Source: Clostridia bacterium
Lineage (GTDB): Bacteria > Bacillota > Clostridia > Oscillospirales > CAG-272
DNA length: 64,000 nt
Reading direction: 5' to 3'
Assembly: GCA_017482355.1 (NCBI GenBank)
Contig: JAFUNJ010000012.1
Location: 124,001 to 188,000, forward strand
In this document: positions 26,380-35,529 of the stretch, one piece after another
How positions within the stretch are numbered: position 1 is the stretch's first letter
How the letters are laid out: every line of letters starts with the position of its first letter
Made by a program: the position numbers and the translations under genes
The notes under the pieces: generated by a model
What the model saw: the letters and a program-made list of their open reading frames with translations, nothing else
Told to the model about the DNA's origin: nothing
The model's database searches: none

Positions 26380-27156
26380 ATGATAGTTTTGACCGAGATA
26401 CGCCACATGTGGCCCGAAAAGCACATACTTATCAACCGTCCGCAGGGACTTCCCGTATATACTTTTCTCCACTTCATAAACAGCGTTGAGGTCACGATCG
26501 ACGGGCGTTCCTACATAACGAAGCCGCACACGTGTCTTATATATTCGCCGAAAACACCGCAGCTGTTTCAGTACGGCAGCCCCATGGTACACGACTGGTT
26601 TCATTTTACCGTAGATGATTCCGATTATTTCAGCAATATCTCGCTTCCAACCGACGTTCTGCTCACGCCCACGCATTCCGAGTTTATAACTCCGATCGTC
26701 AAAGAGCTTGAGCACGAATTTTTCGCCGATAAGGATATGGGAAAGGCACTTATGTCGGCAAAGAGTGAGGAGTTGTTTATAAAGCTTTCGCGTGCAGTGT
26801 CAGGCGAGATACCATACGGCGTATCGCTTGATACGGAAGAACGCTTCCGCGAGCTTCGCTCTGACATTTTCTCCGATTTGTCTTATCCTTGGAAGGTGTC
26901 CGAAATGGCAAAGAGAGTAGGATTAAGTCCGTCGCGTTTTTACAGCACGTACCGCTCCGTATTCGGTAATTCTCCGATGAACGACCTGATTTCCGCACGA
27001 ATTGACGCGGCGAAAAATATGCTTTCCTTCAGTAATTTGCGAATAAATGAAATCGCGGAAAACCTCGGATACAATAACGTAACTCACTTCATGCGTCAGT
27101 TCGCATCAAACGTCGGAATGTCCCCGGGTGTATACAGAAAAAGCTCCCGAAAGTGA
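26380..27156 (+). CDS. AraC-family transcriptional regulator
   Basis: 258 residues. The N-terminal part (to about 150) is a cupin-like sensing domain with HFINSVEVTIDGRSY and LIYSPKTPQLFQYG. The C-terminal part has two helix-turn-helices: KVSEMAKRVGLSPSRFYSTYRSVFGNSPM and INEIAENLGYNNVTHFMRQF, ending in the family motif GMSPGVYRKS. GGAGG stands 6 bases before the ATG. As the divergent neighbour of a GH2 gene it most likely activates that gene in response to its sugar. Its stop codon lies 4 bases from the convergent recombinase stop, inside a long inverted repeat. Confidence 0.93.
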   Translation: MIVLTEIRHMWPEKHILINRPQGLPVYTFLHFINSVEVTIDGRSYITKPHTCLIYSPKTPQLFQYGSPMVHDWFHFTVDDSDYFSNISLPTDVLLTPTHSEFITPIVKELEHEFFADKDMGKALMSAKSEELFIKLSRAVSGEIPYGVSLDTEERFRELRSDIFSDLSYPWKVSEMAKRVGLSPSRFYSTYRSVFGNSPMNDLISARIDAAKNMLSFSNLRINEIAENLGYNNVTHFMRQFASNVGMSPGVYRKSSRK

Positions 27157-27178
27157 CGCGTCACTCTATCGGAAGCTT
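27141..27178. repeat. Inverted repeat spanning two convergent stop codons
   Basis: Outer arms AAGCTCCCGA (27141-27150) and TCGGAAGCTT (27169-27178) pair with one mismatch, around a perfect 14-bp palindrome AGTGACGCGTCACT (27151-27164). There is no T-tract on either side, so it is not an ordinary terminator, though a cruciform or attenuator is possible. Confidence 0.7.
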
Positions 27179-28525
27179 GTAGTAAATATCCGTTTTATTA
27201 TAGGTTACGATTATCTTTTCAATAAGACTGCGCAGGACGTTCTGCTTTTCCCTAAGCGTCATAAGATCCCAAGCGTCGCGCACGTTCTTTAGCCCCGAAC
27301 GCATTTCAATTAGATCCGATAATTCCGCCTTTTCCCTCTCAAGCTCGGCCTTGCGCTTTTTGGCGCTGTCGAGCTCTTTTTTTATCTCGTCAATAGCTTC
27401 CTTTAGCGCATCGTCGCCCGAATCGGAATAGAGGTTATAAAGATTTTTCAGGCGTTTGTTAAGCCGCGCGATCTGTCCGTCAACAAGCTCTCCGGCATCT
27501 TTTCTCTCCTGCTTTTCATCTTCAATCTCCTTGTCTGCAATCATAAACAGGTCTTTTTTGACGGCGTCCTCAAGCTCGTCTGCCCATATTTTGAAGTTAT
27601 CACATTTTTCTCCGTGAGATAGGTGCGGCTTGCCCTTGTCCTGCGAGTAGCAATATATCTTATACCCCGCCTTGCCCCATTTCTGATAACGCATTTTTGA
27701 TCCGCATACGCCGCAGTGTATAAGACCCGCAAGCAGACATTTGTCGCCGTAGCGCACCCGTGAGCGCTCCTCCATCATTTTTAGGGCGCGGTTATAGGTC
27801 TCCTCCGACACTATCGCCTCGTGCTGACCCTTATATTCGTTACCGTTATAGACGATATATCCGCAGTTCGTCTTTCGGCGCAGGATCTGCTCCGCCATTC
27901 TCTCGTATTTCAGCCCGACGGAACGCGCCACCGACATCATTGAGTGCCCGTCGAGATAAAGCTGATACATCAGCCGCACCGTATCCGCATCTGAATTCGG
28001 GATGAGTATTCCCTTTTCGCTGTCGTAATCGTAGCCGAAGGGGATCTTTCCACCGCCGCGCCAAAGTCCGCTTTTGACGCGCTCCTTCATTCCCATTCGA
28101 GTTCTTTCCTTGATCGTCTCGCGCTCAAGCTGAGCGAAGGCAGACATAATTCCGAGCATAGCTCGTCCGATAGGCGTTGATGTGTCCATGTTTTCGTTCA
28201 GCGACACGAAGCTGACACCGTTGGGGATAAGCACGTCCTCAATAAGATACAACGTGTCCTTTTGGCTTCTTGAGAGTCGGTCGAGCTTATAAACGATAAC
28301 ATGACTTATTTTGCCTGCTTCGATATCTGCTATCAGCTCACTTAGGCGCGGACGGTTTATATTACTTCCGCTGAAGCCGCCGTCGGTATAAACCTCGTAT
28401 TTCTTGATACCGCGGCTGACGCAGTAGGCGATAAGCATCTCCTCCTGCGCTTCTATCGAATATCCCTCTTCCCTTTGCGCGTCGGTAGAAACTCTTATAT
28501 ACAGCGCGGCTTTTTTATCATCCAT
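27161..28525 (-). CDS. Large serine recombinase
   Basis: 454 residues. Domains in order: resolvase catalytic domain (about 5-150) with nucleophile Ser13 in YIRVSTDAQREEGYSI, IVYKLDRLSRSQKDTLYLI, and the ERETIKERT linker; recombinase domain (about 155-260) with PFGYDYDSEKG; zinc ribbon CGVCGSKMRY ... CYSQ ... KC (about 275-310); then a Lys/Glu-rich coiled coil (about 340-420). This is the architecture of phage integrases and Tn4451/Tn5397-type transposases, which insert or excise DNA at short att sites. No other mobile-element gene lies nearby, so it may be a relic, a minimal element or a domesticated switch. It overlaps a 54-residue gene upstream by 8 bases. Confidence 0.95.
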   Translation of the reverse strand: MDDKKAALYIRVSTDAQREEGYSIEAQEEMLIAYCVSRGIKKYEVYTDGGFSGSNINRPRLSELIADIEAGKISHVIVYKLDRLSRSQKDTLYLIEDVLIPNGVSFVSLNENMDTSTPIGRAMLGIMSAFAQLERETIKERTRMGMKERVKSGLWRGGGKIPFGYDYDSEKGILIPNSDADTVRLMYQLYLDGHSMMSVARSVGLKYERMAEQILRRKTNCGYIVYNGNEYKGQHEAIVSEETYNRALKMMEERSRVRYGDKCLLAGLIHCGVCGSKMRYQKWGKAGYKIYCYSQDKGKPHLSHGEKCDNFKIWADELEDAVKKDLFMIADKEIEDEKQERKDAGELVDGQIARLNKRLKNLYNLYSDSGDDALKEAIDEIKKELDSAKKRKAELEREKAELSDLIEMRSGLKNVRDAWDLMTLREKQNVLRSLIEKIIVTYNKTDIYYKLPIE

Positions 28526-28682
28526 CGTGTCTGGTTGGTATTACCTTGTCGGTTATACTGTTTTGGGATGTGCGCCTGCGCACCTCGTTTACGGCTTCCG
28601 CTATTTCGGGGGTTATTACTTTCACCGAGGTCAGCTCCTTTTCGCTGACTGTAACGCCGTTTAGGTATCTGACGAATTCCAT
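28518..28682 (-). CDS. Small protein coupled to the serine recombinase
   Basis: 54 residues, polar and probably helical, beginning MEFVRYLNGVTVSEKEL and ending IPTRHDG. The ATG at 28682 has GAGGTG 5 bases upstream, and the stop lies 8 bases inside the recombinase gene (ATGGATGA), so translation is coupled. A basic segment, EVRRRTSQ, suggests nucleic-acid or recombinase contact. I do not recognise a named family, but small genes in this position are seen before lone serine recombinases. A candidate recombination directionality or accessory factor is only an inference from position. Confidence 0.65.
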   Translation of the reverse strand: MEFVRYLNGVTVSEKELTSVKVITPEIAEAVNEVRRRTSQNSITDKVIPTRHDG

Positions 28683-28729
28683 ATTATCACCTCACGTTGA
28701 TTATCGACGCGCAATACCCCGCTTATGCC

Positions 28730-28758
28730 TTGAAATATTAGTACAAGTATGATAGAAT
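28730..28758 (+). promoter_or_regulatory. Promoter of comEC
   Basis: TTGAAA and TAGAAT with a 17-base spacer, 30 bases before the comEC start. GAAAGGAGA precedes the ATG. Confidence 0.65.
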
Positions 28759-28788
28759 GAGTCGAATACGCTCGAAAGGAGAGACAAT

Positions 28789-31047
28789 ATGTTGAACACA
28801 ATTAAAGACAGACCGCTACTGTTTTTCGTTCTCTCCTTTTTCTTTGGAATGGTCATATCGCCGTTATTGCCATTCACTACAAAGGCGGTACTAACGGTTT
28901 TACTTTTGACCGTCATTTTCGTGACTGCCTCTCAGCGCCGTCCGCTTATCGGCAAAATGAGAAAGGTTGCTGTCACGCTTCCGATTCTCATCGGGATCAT
29001 TTTCGGCACGGTCTATCAGTATTTTGCCGTCGAGAAGCCGAAAGACGAGATAACCGCTTTAAGCGGAAGTGAAAAAGAAATCATCGCCGTTGTTGAAGAG
29101 GTCTCATTCAGCGAGGAATATTTCACCGCGTACAAGGTGCGTGTCGTACGTATCGAAGATGAAAAGGTCGGCTTTTCCTGTGCGCTTTCCATTCCATACG
29201 ATATTGGTGCCGAAGAAAACGACGTTCTTCGTTTGAAGGTCATGTTTAATTTACCTGAAAAGGAAAGCTACGGCTTTTCGCTACGCGAATACTATTCCTC
29301 TCGCGGTATTTACGTTTTAGCAGAGTCGACAGACGAAAATGCGAGGGTGATCGGCTTCGACCGTTCGATACCGTCGTTTTTCAGAAACCTGTCAAACGGT
29401 ATATCGGTCAAGCTGAAAACCTCACTTGGTCGCGAACACGGCGGTTTCGTTTCAGGTCTTCTTATCGGCAGAAAAAGCGATATTCCCGATTCGGTAACGA
29501 CCTCCTTCCGCTATCTTGGCATTTCACACGTATTATCCGTCAGCGGTCTGCATCTTGCGATACTTGCCGGAACACTTGTCATGTTCTTAAAGGCGCTGAC
29601 TGTACGCAGAAGCGTTCGATACCTGATTACCTTCGGATTTATAATATTCTTTATTCTTTTAACGGGCTCTCCGCCGTCTGTCATTCGTTCGGGGATCATG
29701 CTGATACTCCTTCTTATGGCAGAAGTTCTCGGGCGCGACTACGATCCGATCACATCTCTTTCTATTGCGGCATTTGTGATCGTCCTCTTTTCGCCGACCG
29801 CAATTTACGACGCGGGATTCATTCTCTCGGTCAGCGCAACAGCCGGAATCGTGCTTCTCGGTTCGCCGGTAACGAAGTGGCTTTACCACATAAGTGACGG
29901 CAAGAGCTTTTGGCTTAGAATCTTTACGCGGCTGCTTACGGTTATTTCTTTAACTGCGTCAGCAACGGTGTTCACACTTCCTGCAATATGGTATTTCTTC
30001 GGAGAGACATCGTCTGTTTCACTTCTATCAAACATTCTCTTTATACCGCTGATCACGGCGCTTATGTATCTTTCTGTACTGTTTTTGATCTTTTACAGAA
30101 CGCCGCTTGCGCCGTCGCTCTCCGGAATAACGTCGTCTATGGCAGAACTTGTTACCGATCTGTCTGACGGCTTGATGAAGATCCTTCCGCCGCCGATAGA
30201 TCTGACGTACAGCTTCACCTTTATCCCCGTCACTATCGCGCTTTGCGTTCTGACCGTTTTGTTGATCAAGAAAAAGCGCGCACTTGCGCTGGTTCTTTCG
30301 CTTTCAACCTTTGCTCTTTCGTATTTCGGATGCCTTGTGTACTATGATGATCTGCACAAGGGTGAAGAAAATATCGTATATTCGAGTGTGAACGGAAACG
30401 ATTACATTATCGTTAATACCGATAACAAAACTCTGCTTTGCGATTTTTCTGACGGCGGTTATTCGTCTGCGCGACGCGTAACAGAGCTTATTCAGCCAAA
30501 GCTACACGATACGTCGGTCGATACTATCCTTCTCACTCATCTTCACCGAAAGCATATAGATATGATAAGTCGGCTTTCCGATAACGGCAGAATCAAACAG
30601 CTTTATATTCCGTCACCCCAAAACGATGATGAAAATATATTTGCAGAAGCGATACGAGATTCCGCCAAAAACCGCGGAATTGAGGTCATTACCTACAACA
30701 GCGACCGCGACGTTACCTTTGATTTTTCGGGCATAAAAATTACGCTCTATAAAAAAGCGTATATCAAACGATCCGTTCAGCCCCTGCACCTGATGAAAAT
30801 AGAGGGAAAACGCGATTTTCTCTATGTAGGAAGTGCGGTATTCGAAAGTGAATTAAACGAAAAGGCACTTTCGCTCTTTGAAGGCACCGAAGTGCTTTTC
30901 CTCGGCGCACACGGACCGCTTATCAAAAAGCCGTTGATACCGCTTGATTTCGAAGGTGAAGTTCTCGCATCAAATATTGAAACAAACGAAGCGTATCAAA
31001 CGAGCTATACTAAAGTCGGATTCTATAAGAAATATATAACGAGATAG
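28789..31047 (+). CDS. comEC: ComEC/Rec2-type DNA uptake channel protein
   Basis: 752 residues. ComEC is the polytopic membrane channel that carries one DNA strand into the cytoplasm during transformation. The N-terminal part has three helices and the DUF4131-like beta region with FSLREYYSSRGIYVLAES. The Competence domain starts near 240 with ISHVLSVSGLHLAILAG (about 250) and LLTGSPPSVIRSGIML. A C-terminal metallo-beta-lactamase-like domain (about 525-752) follows, but its metal motif reads THLHRKHID (about 583-590) instead of HxHxDH: the Asp is Lys. The domain may therefore lack nuclease activity. No comEA or comF neighbour is present; the window gives no evidence that the strain is competent. 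Confidence 0.9.
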   Translation: MLNTIKDRPLLFFVLSFFFGMVISPLLPFTTKAVLTVLLLTVIFVTASQRRPLIGKMRKVAVTLPILIGIIFGTVYQYFAVEKPKDEITALSGSEKEIIAVVEEVSFSEEYFTAYKVRVVRIEDEKVGFSCALSIPYDIGAEENDVLRLKVMFNLPEKESYGFSLREYYSSRGIYVLAESTDENARVIGFDRSIPSFFRNLSNGISVKLKTSLGREHGGFVSGLLIGRKSDIPDSVTTSFRYLGISHVLSVSGLHLAILAGTLVMFLKALTVRRSVRYLITFGFIIFFILLTGSPPSVIRSGIMLILLLMAEVLGRDYDPITSLSIAAFVIVLFSPTAIYDAGFILSVSATAGIVLLGSPVTKWLYHISDGKSFWLRIFTRLLTVISLTASATVFTLPAIWYFFGETSSVSLLSNILFIPLITALMYLSVLFLIFYRTPLAPSLSGITSSMAELVTDLSDGLMKILPPPIDLTYSFTFIPVTIALCVLTVLLIKKKRALALVLSLSTFALSYFGCLVYYDDLHKGEENIVYSSVNGNDYIIVNTDNKTLLCDFSDGGYSSARRVTELIQPKLHDTSVDTILLTHLHRKHIDMISRLSDNGRIKQLYIPSPQNDDENIFAEAIRDSAKNRGIEVITYNSDRDVTFDFSGIKITLYKKAYIKRSVQPLHLMKIEGKRDFLYVGSAVFESELNEKALSLFEGTEVLFLGAHGPLIKKPLIPLDFEGEVLASNIETNEAYQTSYTKVGFYKKYITR

Positions 31048-31119
31048 TATGGCAAATAACTCTATTCAAACGTTTTATAATTCCATTACATATCTGTTCT
31101 GCCCAATTATTTATTATCT

Positions 31120-31149
31120 AAAAAGCACCTGCTTCCGCAGGTGCTTTTT
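31120..31149. terminator. Bidirectional terminator (comEC / polC operon)
   Basis: AAAAAGCACCTGC / GCAGGTGCTTTTT with a TTCC loop, between the convergent ends of comEC and polC. Confidence 0.9.
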
Positions 31150-31152
31150 AAT

Positions 31153-34100
31153 TCAGAAGAAAGTTATCTGGTTCGTTTCGGAAAGTCCCTCGAGCGCTCC
31201 GCTTTCACGAAGCACCTCGATAACGGATTTTGTCAGCTTTGCTTTAACGCGAAGCTCCTCGACCGAGAATATCTCGCCGCTGTCGCGCGCCTCGGCTATT
31301 GCCTTTGCGGCGTTTTCACCGAGTCCTCCGAGCGAGTTGAACGGAAGACGGATCTTGCCGTCCTCGGGAACGTATGCGAATGCGTCACTCTTGAAATAGT
31401 TAACGGGCAGGAAGCGAATACCTCTTGCATAGCATTCGTTTATCAGGTTCAGAGTCGAAAGCGAGGAAAGCTCCTTTTGAGACGCCTCGTAATTCGGATC
31501 CTGTATACGCTTCATTTCGGCAACTACTCCGCTCTTTCCCTTCATCGCAATGGCGGCGTCGAATCCGCCCGGGGCGGCGGTAAAGAACGCGGCGTAGAAT
31601 GTAAGCGGCATGTGTACCTTATACCATCCGAGACGGATAGCCGACATAACGTATGCTGCGGCGTGCGCCTTCGGGAACATGTACTTGATCTTCTTACACG
31701 AACCGATATACCAATCGGGAACGCCCGTCTCGATCATCGTCTGCTCCCATTCGGGCTTAAGTCCCTTACCCTTACGGACACTCTCCATTATCTGGAAGGA
31801 AAGCGCACTGTCAACGCCGTAGCGGATAAGGTCGTTCATTATGTTGTCTCGACATCCGATAACGTGCGAAATATCGCATATTTCCTGCTTGATAAGCTCC
31901 TGCGCATTACCCGTCCAAACGTCGGTTCCGTGCGACAGACCCGAGATCTGAAGCAGATCAGCAAAGTTCTTCGGCTTCGCCTCCTCGACCATCTTCATAA
32001 CGAATTTCGTACCGAATTCGGGCAGACCGAACGTACCGAGATGCGCGTCTATCTGCTCGGGCGTTACACCGAGCGGCTTCGTCGAGGCGAAAAGCTCGTA
32101 GACCGACGGATCGTTCATCGGAACGTCCATAACGCTTGTGTTACTGTACTTTTCAAGCCACTTATATTTGGTCGGAATATCGTGTCCGAGCTCGTCGAGC
32201 TTGAGAAGCGTATCGTGCAGATATGAGAACGTGAAATGTGTAGTTACGATATCGGAATTAGGGTCGTCGGCAGGATGCTGGACGGGGCAGAAATCGTATA
32301 TCTCGTATTCACGCGGAACGACGACGATACCGCCCGGGTGCTGACCCGTCGTTCTCTTTACGCCAACGCAATGCTTGACGAGACGCTCTACCTCCGCCTT
32401 ATTGACGGTAATTCCGCGCTCTTCAAGGTATTTCATAACGTAACCAAAGACCGTCTTATCGGCGAGACCTCCGATAGTTCCTGCGCGGAAGACGTTTTCG
32501 GCACCGAAAAGCTCTTCTGTGTATTTATGTACCTTGCCCTGCACCTCTCCTGAGAAGTTAAGGTCGATATCGGGCGACTTTTCTCCGTGGAAACCGAGGA
32601 AGGTCTCAAACGGTATATCGTGACCGTCGCCGACGAGCTTAGTTCCGCATTTAGGGCAGGTAGCGTCGGGCAGGTCAAAGCCAGAGCCCGCCTTATCGGG
32701 ATTCGAAAAATCGCTGTACTGACAGTTAGGGCAATAATAGTGCGGCGGAAGCGGATTTACCTCGGAAATTCCCGCCATTGATGCTACAAATGACGAGCCG
32801 ACCGAGCCACGCGAGCCAACAAGATATCCCTGCTCCTCGCTGTATTGAACGAGCTTCTGTGCAATCATATAAAGCACCGCAAAGCCGTTCTTTATGATCG
32901 AGGTGAGCTCCTTATCAAGTCGCGTCTTGACTATCTCGGGAATGGGGTCGCCGTACTTTTTCTTCGCGTTTTCGTAGCAGATGCGTTGAAGATCCTCCTC
33001 CGCGCCCTCCATATTCGGGGTAAAGGTTCCCTTCGGAAAGGGGCGGATGTCGCTTTCTATCATATCTGCGATCTTATTCGTATTTGTAATAACGACTTCC
33101 CTTGCGCGATCCTCGCCGAGATATTCAAACTCCTTAAGCATCTCCTTGGTCGTACGGAAATAAATTCCCGTATCCTTATCGGCATCGGAGAACTTCATTC
33201 CCGCAAGAAGTATTTTTCGGTATATTTCGTCGTGTTTTTCAAGGAAGTGTGCGTCGCAGGTCGCAACTACGGGCTTTCCAAGCTCGTCCGCTATCGAGAT
33301 CAGCTTGCGGTTGAAGTCGCGGAGCGCTTCCTCATCTGATGCCTGACCCTTATCAATAAGATAACGGTTATTGCATATCGGCTGAATTTCGATATAGTCG
33401 TAATACGATGCTATTTCAAGCAGGTCTGCACGCGGACGGTTTCCAAGCATCGCTTCAAAGAGCTGACCCTCAGAGCAGGCAGAGCCGATTATAAGTCCCT
33501 CTCTGTGCTCGTCAAGCACCGTTTTCGGGATTCTCGGGTGGCGCTTATAATAATCTAGGTAGCTGTACGAAACAAGCTTATATAGGTTCTTGAGTCCCGT
33601 CTTATTCTTGACAAGAATTATCATATGATTCGTACGAAGCTTCAGGCAGTCGACCTTATCCGACATTGCGGCAGTCATCGCGGAAAGGGTTTTTAGTCCC
33701 TCCTCCTGGAGCTTTTCAGCCATTTTGAAGAAGATGAGCGCGAGCATTTCCGCGTCATCTGATGCACGGTGATGATTGAACTCACCGAGTCCGAAATAGT
33801 TAGCCAGCGTATCAAGCTTATGCTTATTAAGATCGGGATTGACGTAACGCGAGAGCGCAACGGTATCAAGATAGGTGTTTTCAAACAGCATTCCGTTATC
33901 GTCGCACACGCGGCGTATAAAGGAAATATCAAAGCCCGCGTTGTGTGCGATAAGCACACGGTTGCCCGCAAAACTGAGAAATTCCTCGACGGCTTCTTTC
34001 TGCGTCGGCGCGTCCTTGACCATATCGTCGGAGATTCCCGTAAGCTTGACAACCTCCTCGGGAATCGGCTTTTCGGGATTTACGAAGGTATTGAAAACAT

Positions 34101-35517
34101 CAAGAACCTCGCCGTTTTTAACGCGCACTGCACCGATTTCGGTTATACCGTCGTTACGGAAGGACAGACCCGTCGTTTCAATATCGAAAACGATAAATTC
34201 ATCGGATTCAAAGGTCGCATCTTGCTTACCGTAAACGGCACGTGCGGTATCGTCAACGAAATACGCCTCCATACCGTAGATGACCTTCTGTCCGAGCTTT
34301 TCGGACGCGAGCATCGCCTCCTGATAGCCCTGCACGTTACCGTGATCGGTAATTGCGACTGCCTTATGCCCCCAGGCCTTTGCGGTCTTGACCGCAACGT
34401 CGGGCGGGATAAGAGCGTCCATCGCGGACATCTGGGTATGAAGATGAAGCTCAACGCGCTTTTCGGGCGCATTATCCATACGCTCAAGCTTCTTTATTTT
34501 CATTATTGCACTCGGCGTGAGCGCAAGCTCGTTATCAAAATTATCGGTCTTAACGTAACCGTTTACCGCGATCGGCGTGCCGTCCTTAAGTGACGATAGA
34601 AGCGAATTTGCTTCATCTGTCGGCAGTACACTCTTACAGTATATAGACGCGTCATCGTCTGTAAGCGCGAAATTGACGATCATCTTTCCGCCCTTGCGCG
34701 TTTCCTTTGAGTCTATCGAATAGGCAACGCCGAGAACGGTAATGCCTCGTATCGGCGTCGTTATATTGCGAAGCGGAGCGGGATCTATTTCAAATGCGTT
34801 TCCAAACATCAGCTCGGGACTTGATATGTCAAAGGTCATATTTCCGACCTTGACAATTCCGTCGTTTATCTCGGGAGTCGAAATTCCGTCAGAATAAAGA
34901 GAAACTACCCTTTTACGCTCCGGCTCGACGATCTCAACCGTCGTTTCGCGGTTCTTTTCAAATTCTTCTGCCGCCATAGTGATAAGCGCGGCGTTCTTCT
35001 CTTTTTCGTAGCTTTCGTAGTCGAAAACGTAGTCGTCCTGCTGCTTTATCTCGACCTCGTACGTTAGCGAAAACTCCGAACGGATAATATCGGAAAGGAT
35101 CTTCGGAGTGTCTGCGTGATAAAGGATTTCAATTCCGCCGTTACCAAACGCGATCTCAACCGTTATTTTGCTGTCCTCTATATACGCTCTGTAATCCTTG
35201 AAAAATCCGCGCGAAACGGCACCCGTTCTCTGAAGCTCCTTTATCGCCTCGGGCAGATACTTTTCAGAAAAAAGCTCCGACGGGTACTGAGGATAAATGA
35301 TCATTCCGTTAAGCTGATACGCCTCGGCGATCTCTTTTTCAATACCGTAAAGAACGTCCTTTTCAACTATCGACGGAAAATCAACGAAAACCTCAAGCAG
35401 TCGCTTGTCTTTATCGGCACGGAAACGGCTGACTGTCGCTTTTTCGAGAATATATCTATTTTCGTTTCCCGGAAAATATTTATTAAATTTTGTCAGAAAA
35501 GCGACCTTCGTCTCCAT
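31153..35517 (-). CDS. polC: DNA polymerase III alpha subunit, PolC type
   Basis: 1454 residues, full length for the Gram-positive replicative polymerase. Order of domains: N-terminal domains, OB fold (about 235-345), PHP domain beginning HLHTQMSAMDALIPPDV, interrupted by a DEDDh proofreading exonuclease from about 441 (FIVFDIETTGLSFRNDGITEIGAV ... LIAHNAGFDISFI ... HRASDDAEM). The polymerase core follows, with a zinc-binding CPNC...CPKC pair, the catalytic PDIDLNFSGEVQ, GTIGGLADKT and HPGGIVVVP. The C-terminus ends in SETNQITFF, close to the usual beta-clamp-binding end. Last gene of the pyrH operon. AAAGGA precedes the ATG. Confidence 0.98.
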   Translation of the reverse strand: METKVAFLTKFNKYFPGNENRYILEKATVSRFRADKDKRLLEVFVDFPSIVEKDVLYGIEKEIAEAYQLNGMIIYPQYPSELFSEKYLPEAIKELQRTGAVSRGFFKDYRAYIEDSKITVEIAFGNGGIEILYHADTPKILSDIIRSEFSLTYEVEIKQQDDYVFDYESYEKEKNAALITMAAEEFEKNRETTVEIVEPERKRVVSLYSDGISTPEINDGIVKVGNMTFDISSPELMFGNAFEIDPAPLRNITTPIRGITVLGVAYSIDSKETRKGGKMIVNFALTDDDASIYCKSVLPTDEANSLLSSLKDGTPIAVNGYVKTDNFDNELALTPSAIMKIKKLERMDNAPEKRVELHLHTQMSAMDALIPPDVAVKTAKAWGHKAVAITDHGNVQGYQEAMLASEKLGQKVIYGMEAYFVDDTARAVYGKQDATFESDEFIVFDIETTGLSFRNDGITEIGAVRVKNGEVLDVFNTFVNPEKPIPEEVVKLTGISDDMVKDAPTQKEAVEEFLSFAGNRVLIAHNAGFDISFIRRVCDDNGMLFENTYLDTVALSRYVNPDLNKHKLDTLANYFGLGEFNHHRASDDAEMLALIFFKMAEKLQEEGLKTLSAMTAAMSDKVDCLKLRTNHMIILVKNKTGLKNLYKLVSYSYLDYYKRHPRIPKTVLDEHREGLIIGSACSEGQLFEAMLGNRPRADLLEIASYYDYIEIQPICNNRYLIDKGQASDEEALRDFNRKLISIADELGKPVVATCDAHFLEKHDEIYRKILLAGMKFSDADKDTGIYFRTTKEMLKEFEYLGEDRAREVVITNTNKIADMIESDIRPFPKGTFTPNMEGAEEDLQRICYENAKKKYGDPIPEIVKTRLDKELTSIIKNGFAVLYMIAQKLVQYSEEQGYLVGSRGSVGSSFVASMAGISEVNPLPPHYYCPNCQYSDFSNPDKAGSGFDLPDATCPKCGTKLVGDGHDIPFETFLGFHGEKSPDIDLNFSGEVQGKVHKYTEELFGAENVFRAGTIGGLADKTVFGYVMKYLEERGITVNKAEVERLVKHCVGVKRTTGQHPGGIVVVPREYEIYDFCPVQHPADDPNSDIVTTHFTFSYLHDTLLKLDELGHDIPTKYKWLEKYSNTSVMDVPMNDPSVYELFASTKPLGVTPEQIDAHLGTFGLPEFGTKFVMKMVEEAKPKNFADLLQISGLSHGTDVWTGNAQELIKQEICDISHVIGCRDNIMNDLIRYGVDSALSFQIMESVRKGKGLKPEWEQTMIETGVPDWYIGSCKKIKYMFPKAHAAAYVMSAIRLGWYKVHMPLTFYAAFFTAAPGGFDAAIAMKGKSGVVAEMKRIQDPNYEASQKELSSLSTLNLINECYARGIRFLPVNYFKSDAFAYVPEDGKIRLPFNSLGGLGENAAKAIAEARDSGEIFSVEELRVKAKLTKSVIEVLRESGALEGLSETNQITFF

Positions 35518-35529
35518 TTACGTATCCTT

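Noticed and set aside
31141-35500. Long plus-strand frames opposite polC (up to 361 codons).
   Set aside because: They are antisense shadows of polC, which has all catalytic motifs; the shadows lack ribosome sites and recognisable domains.
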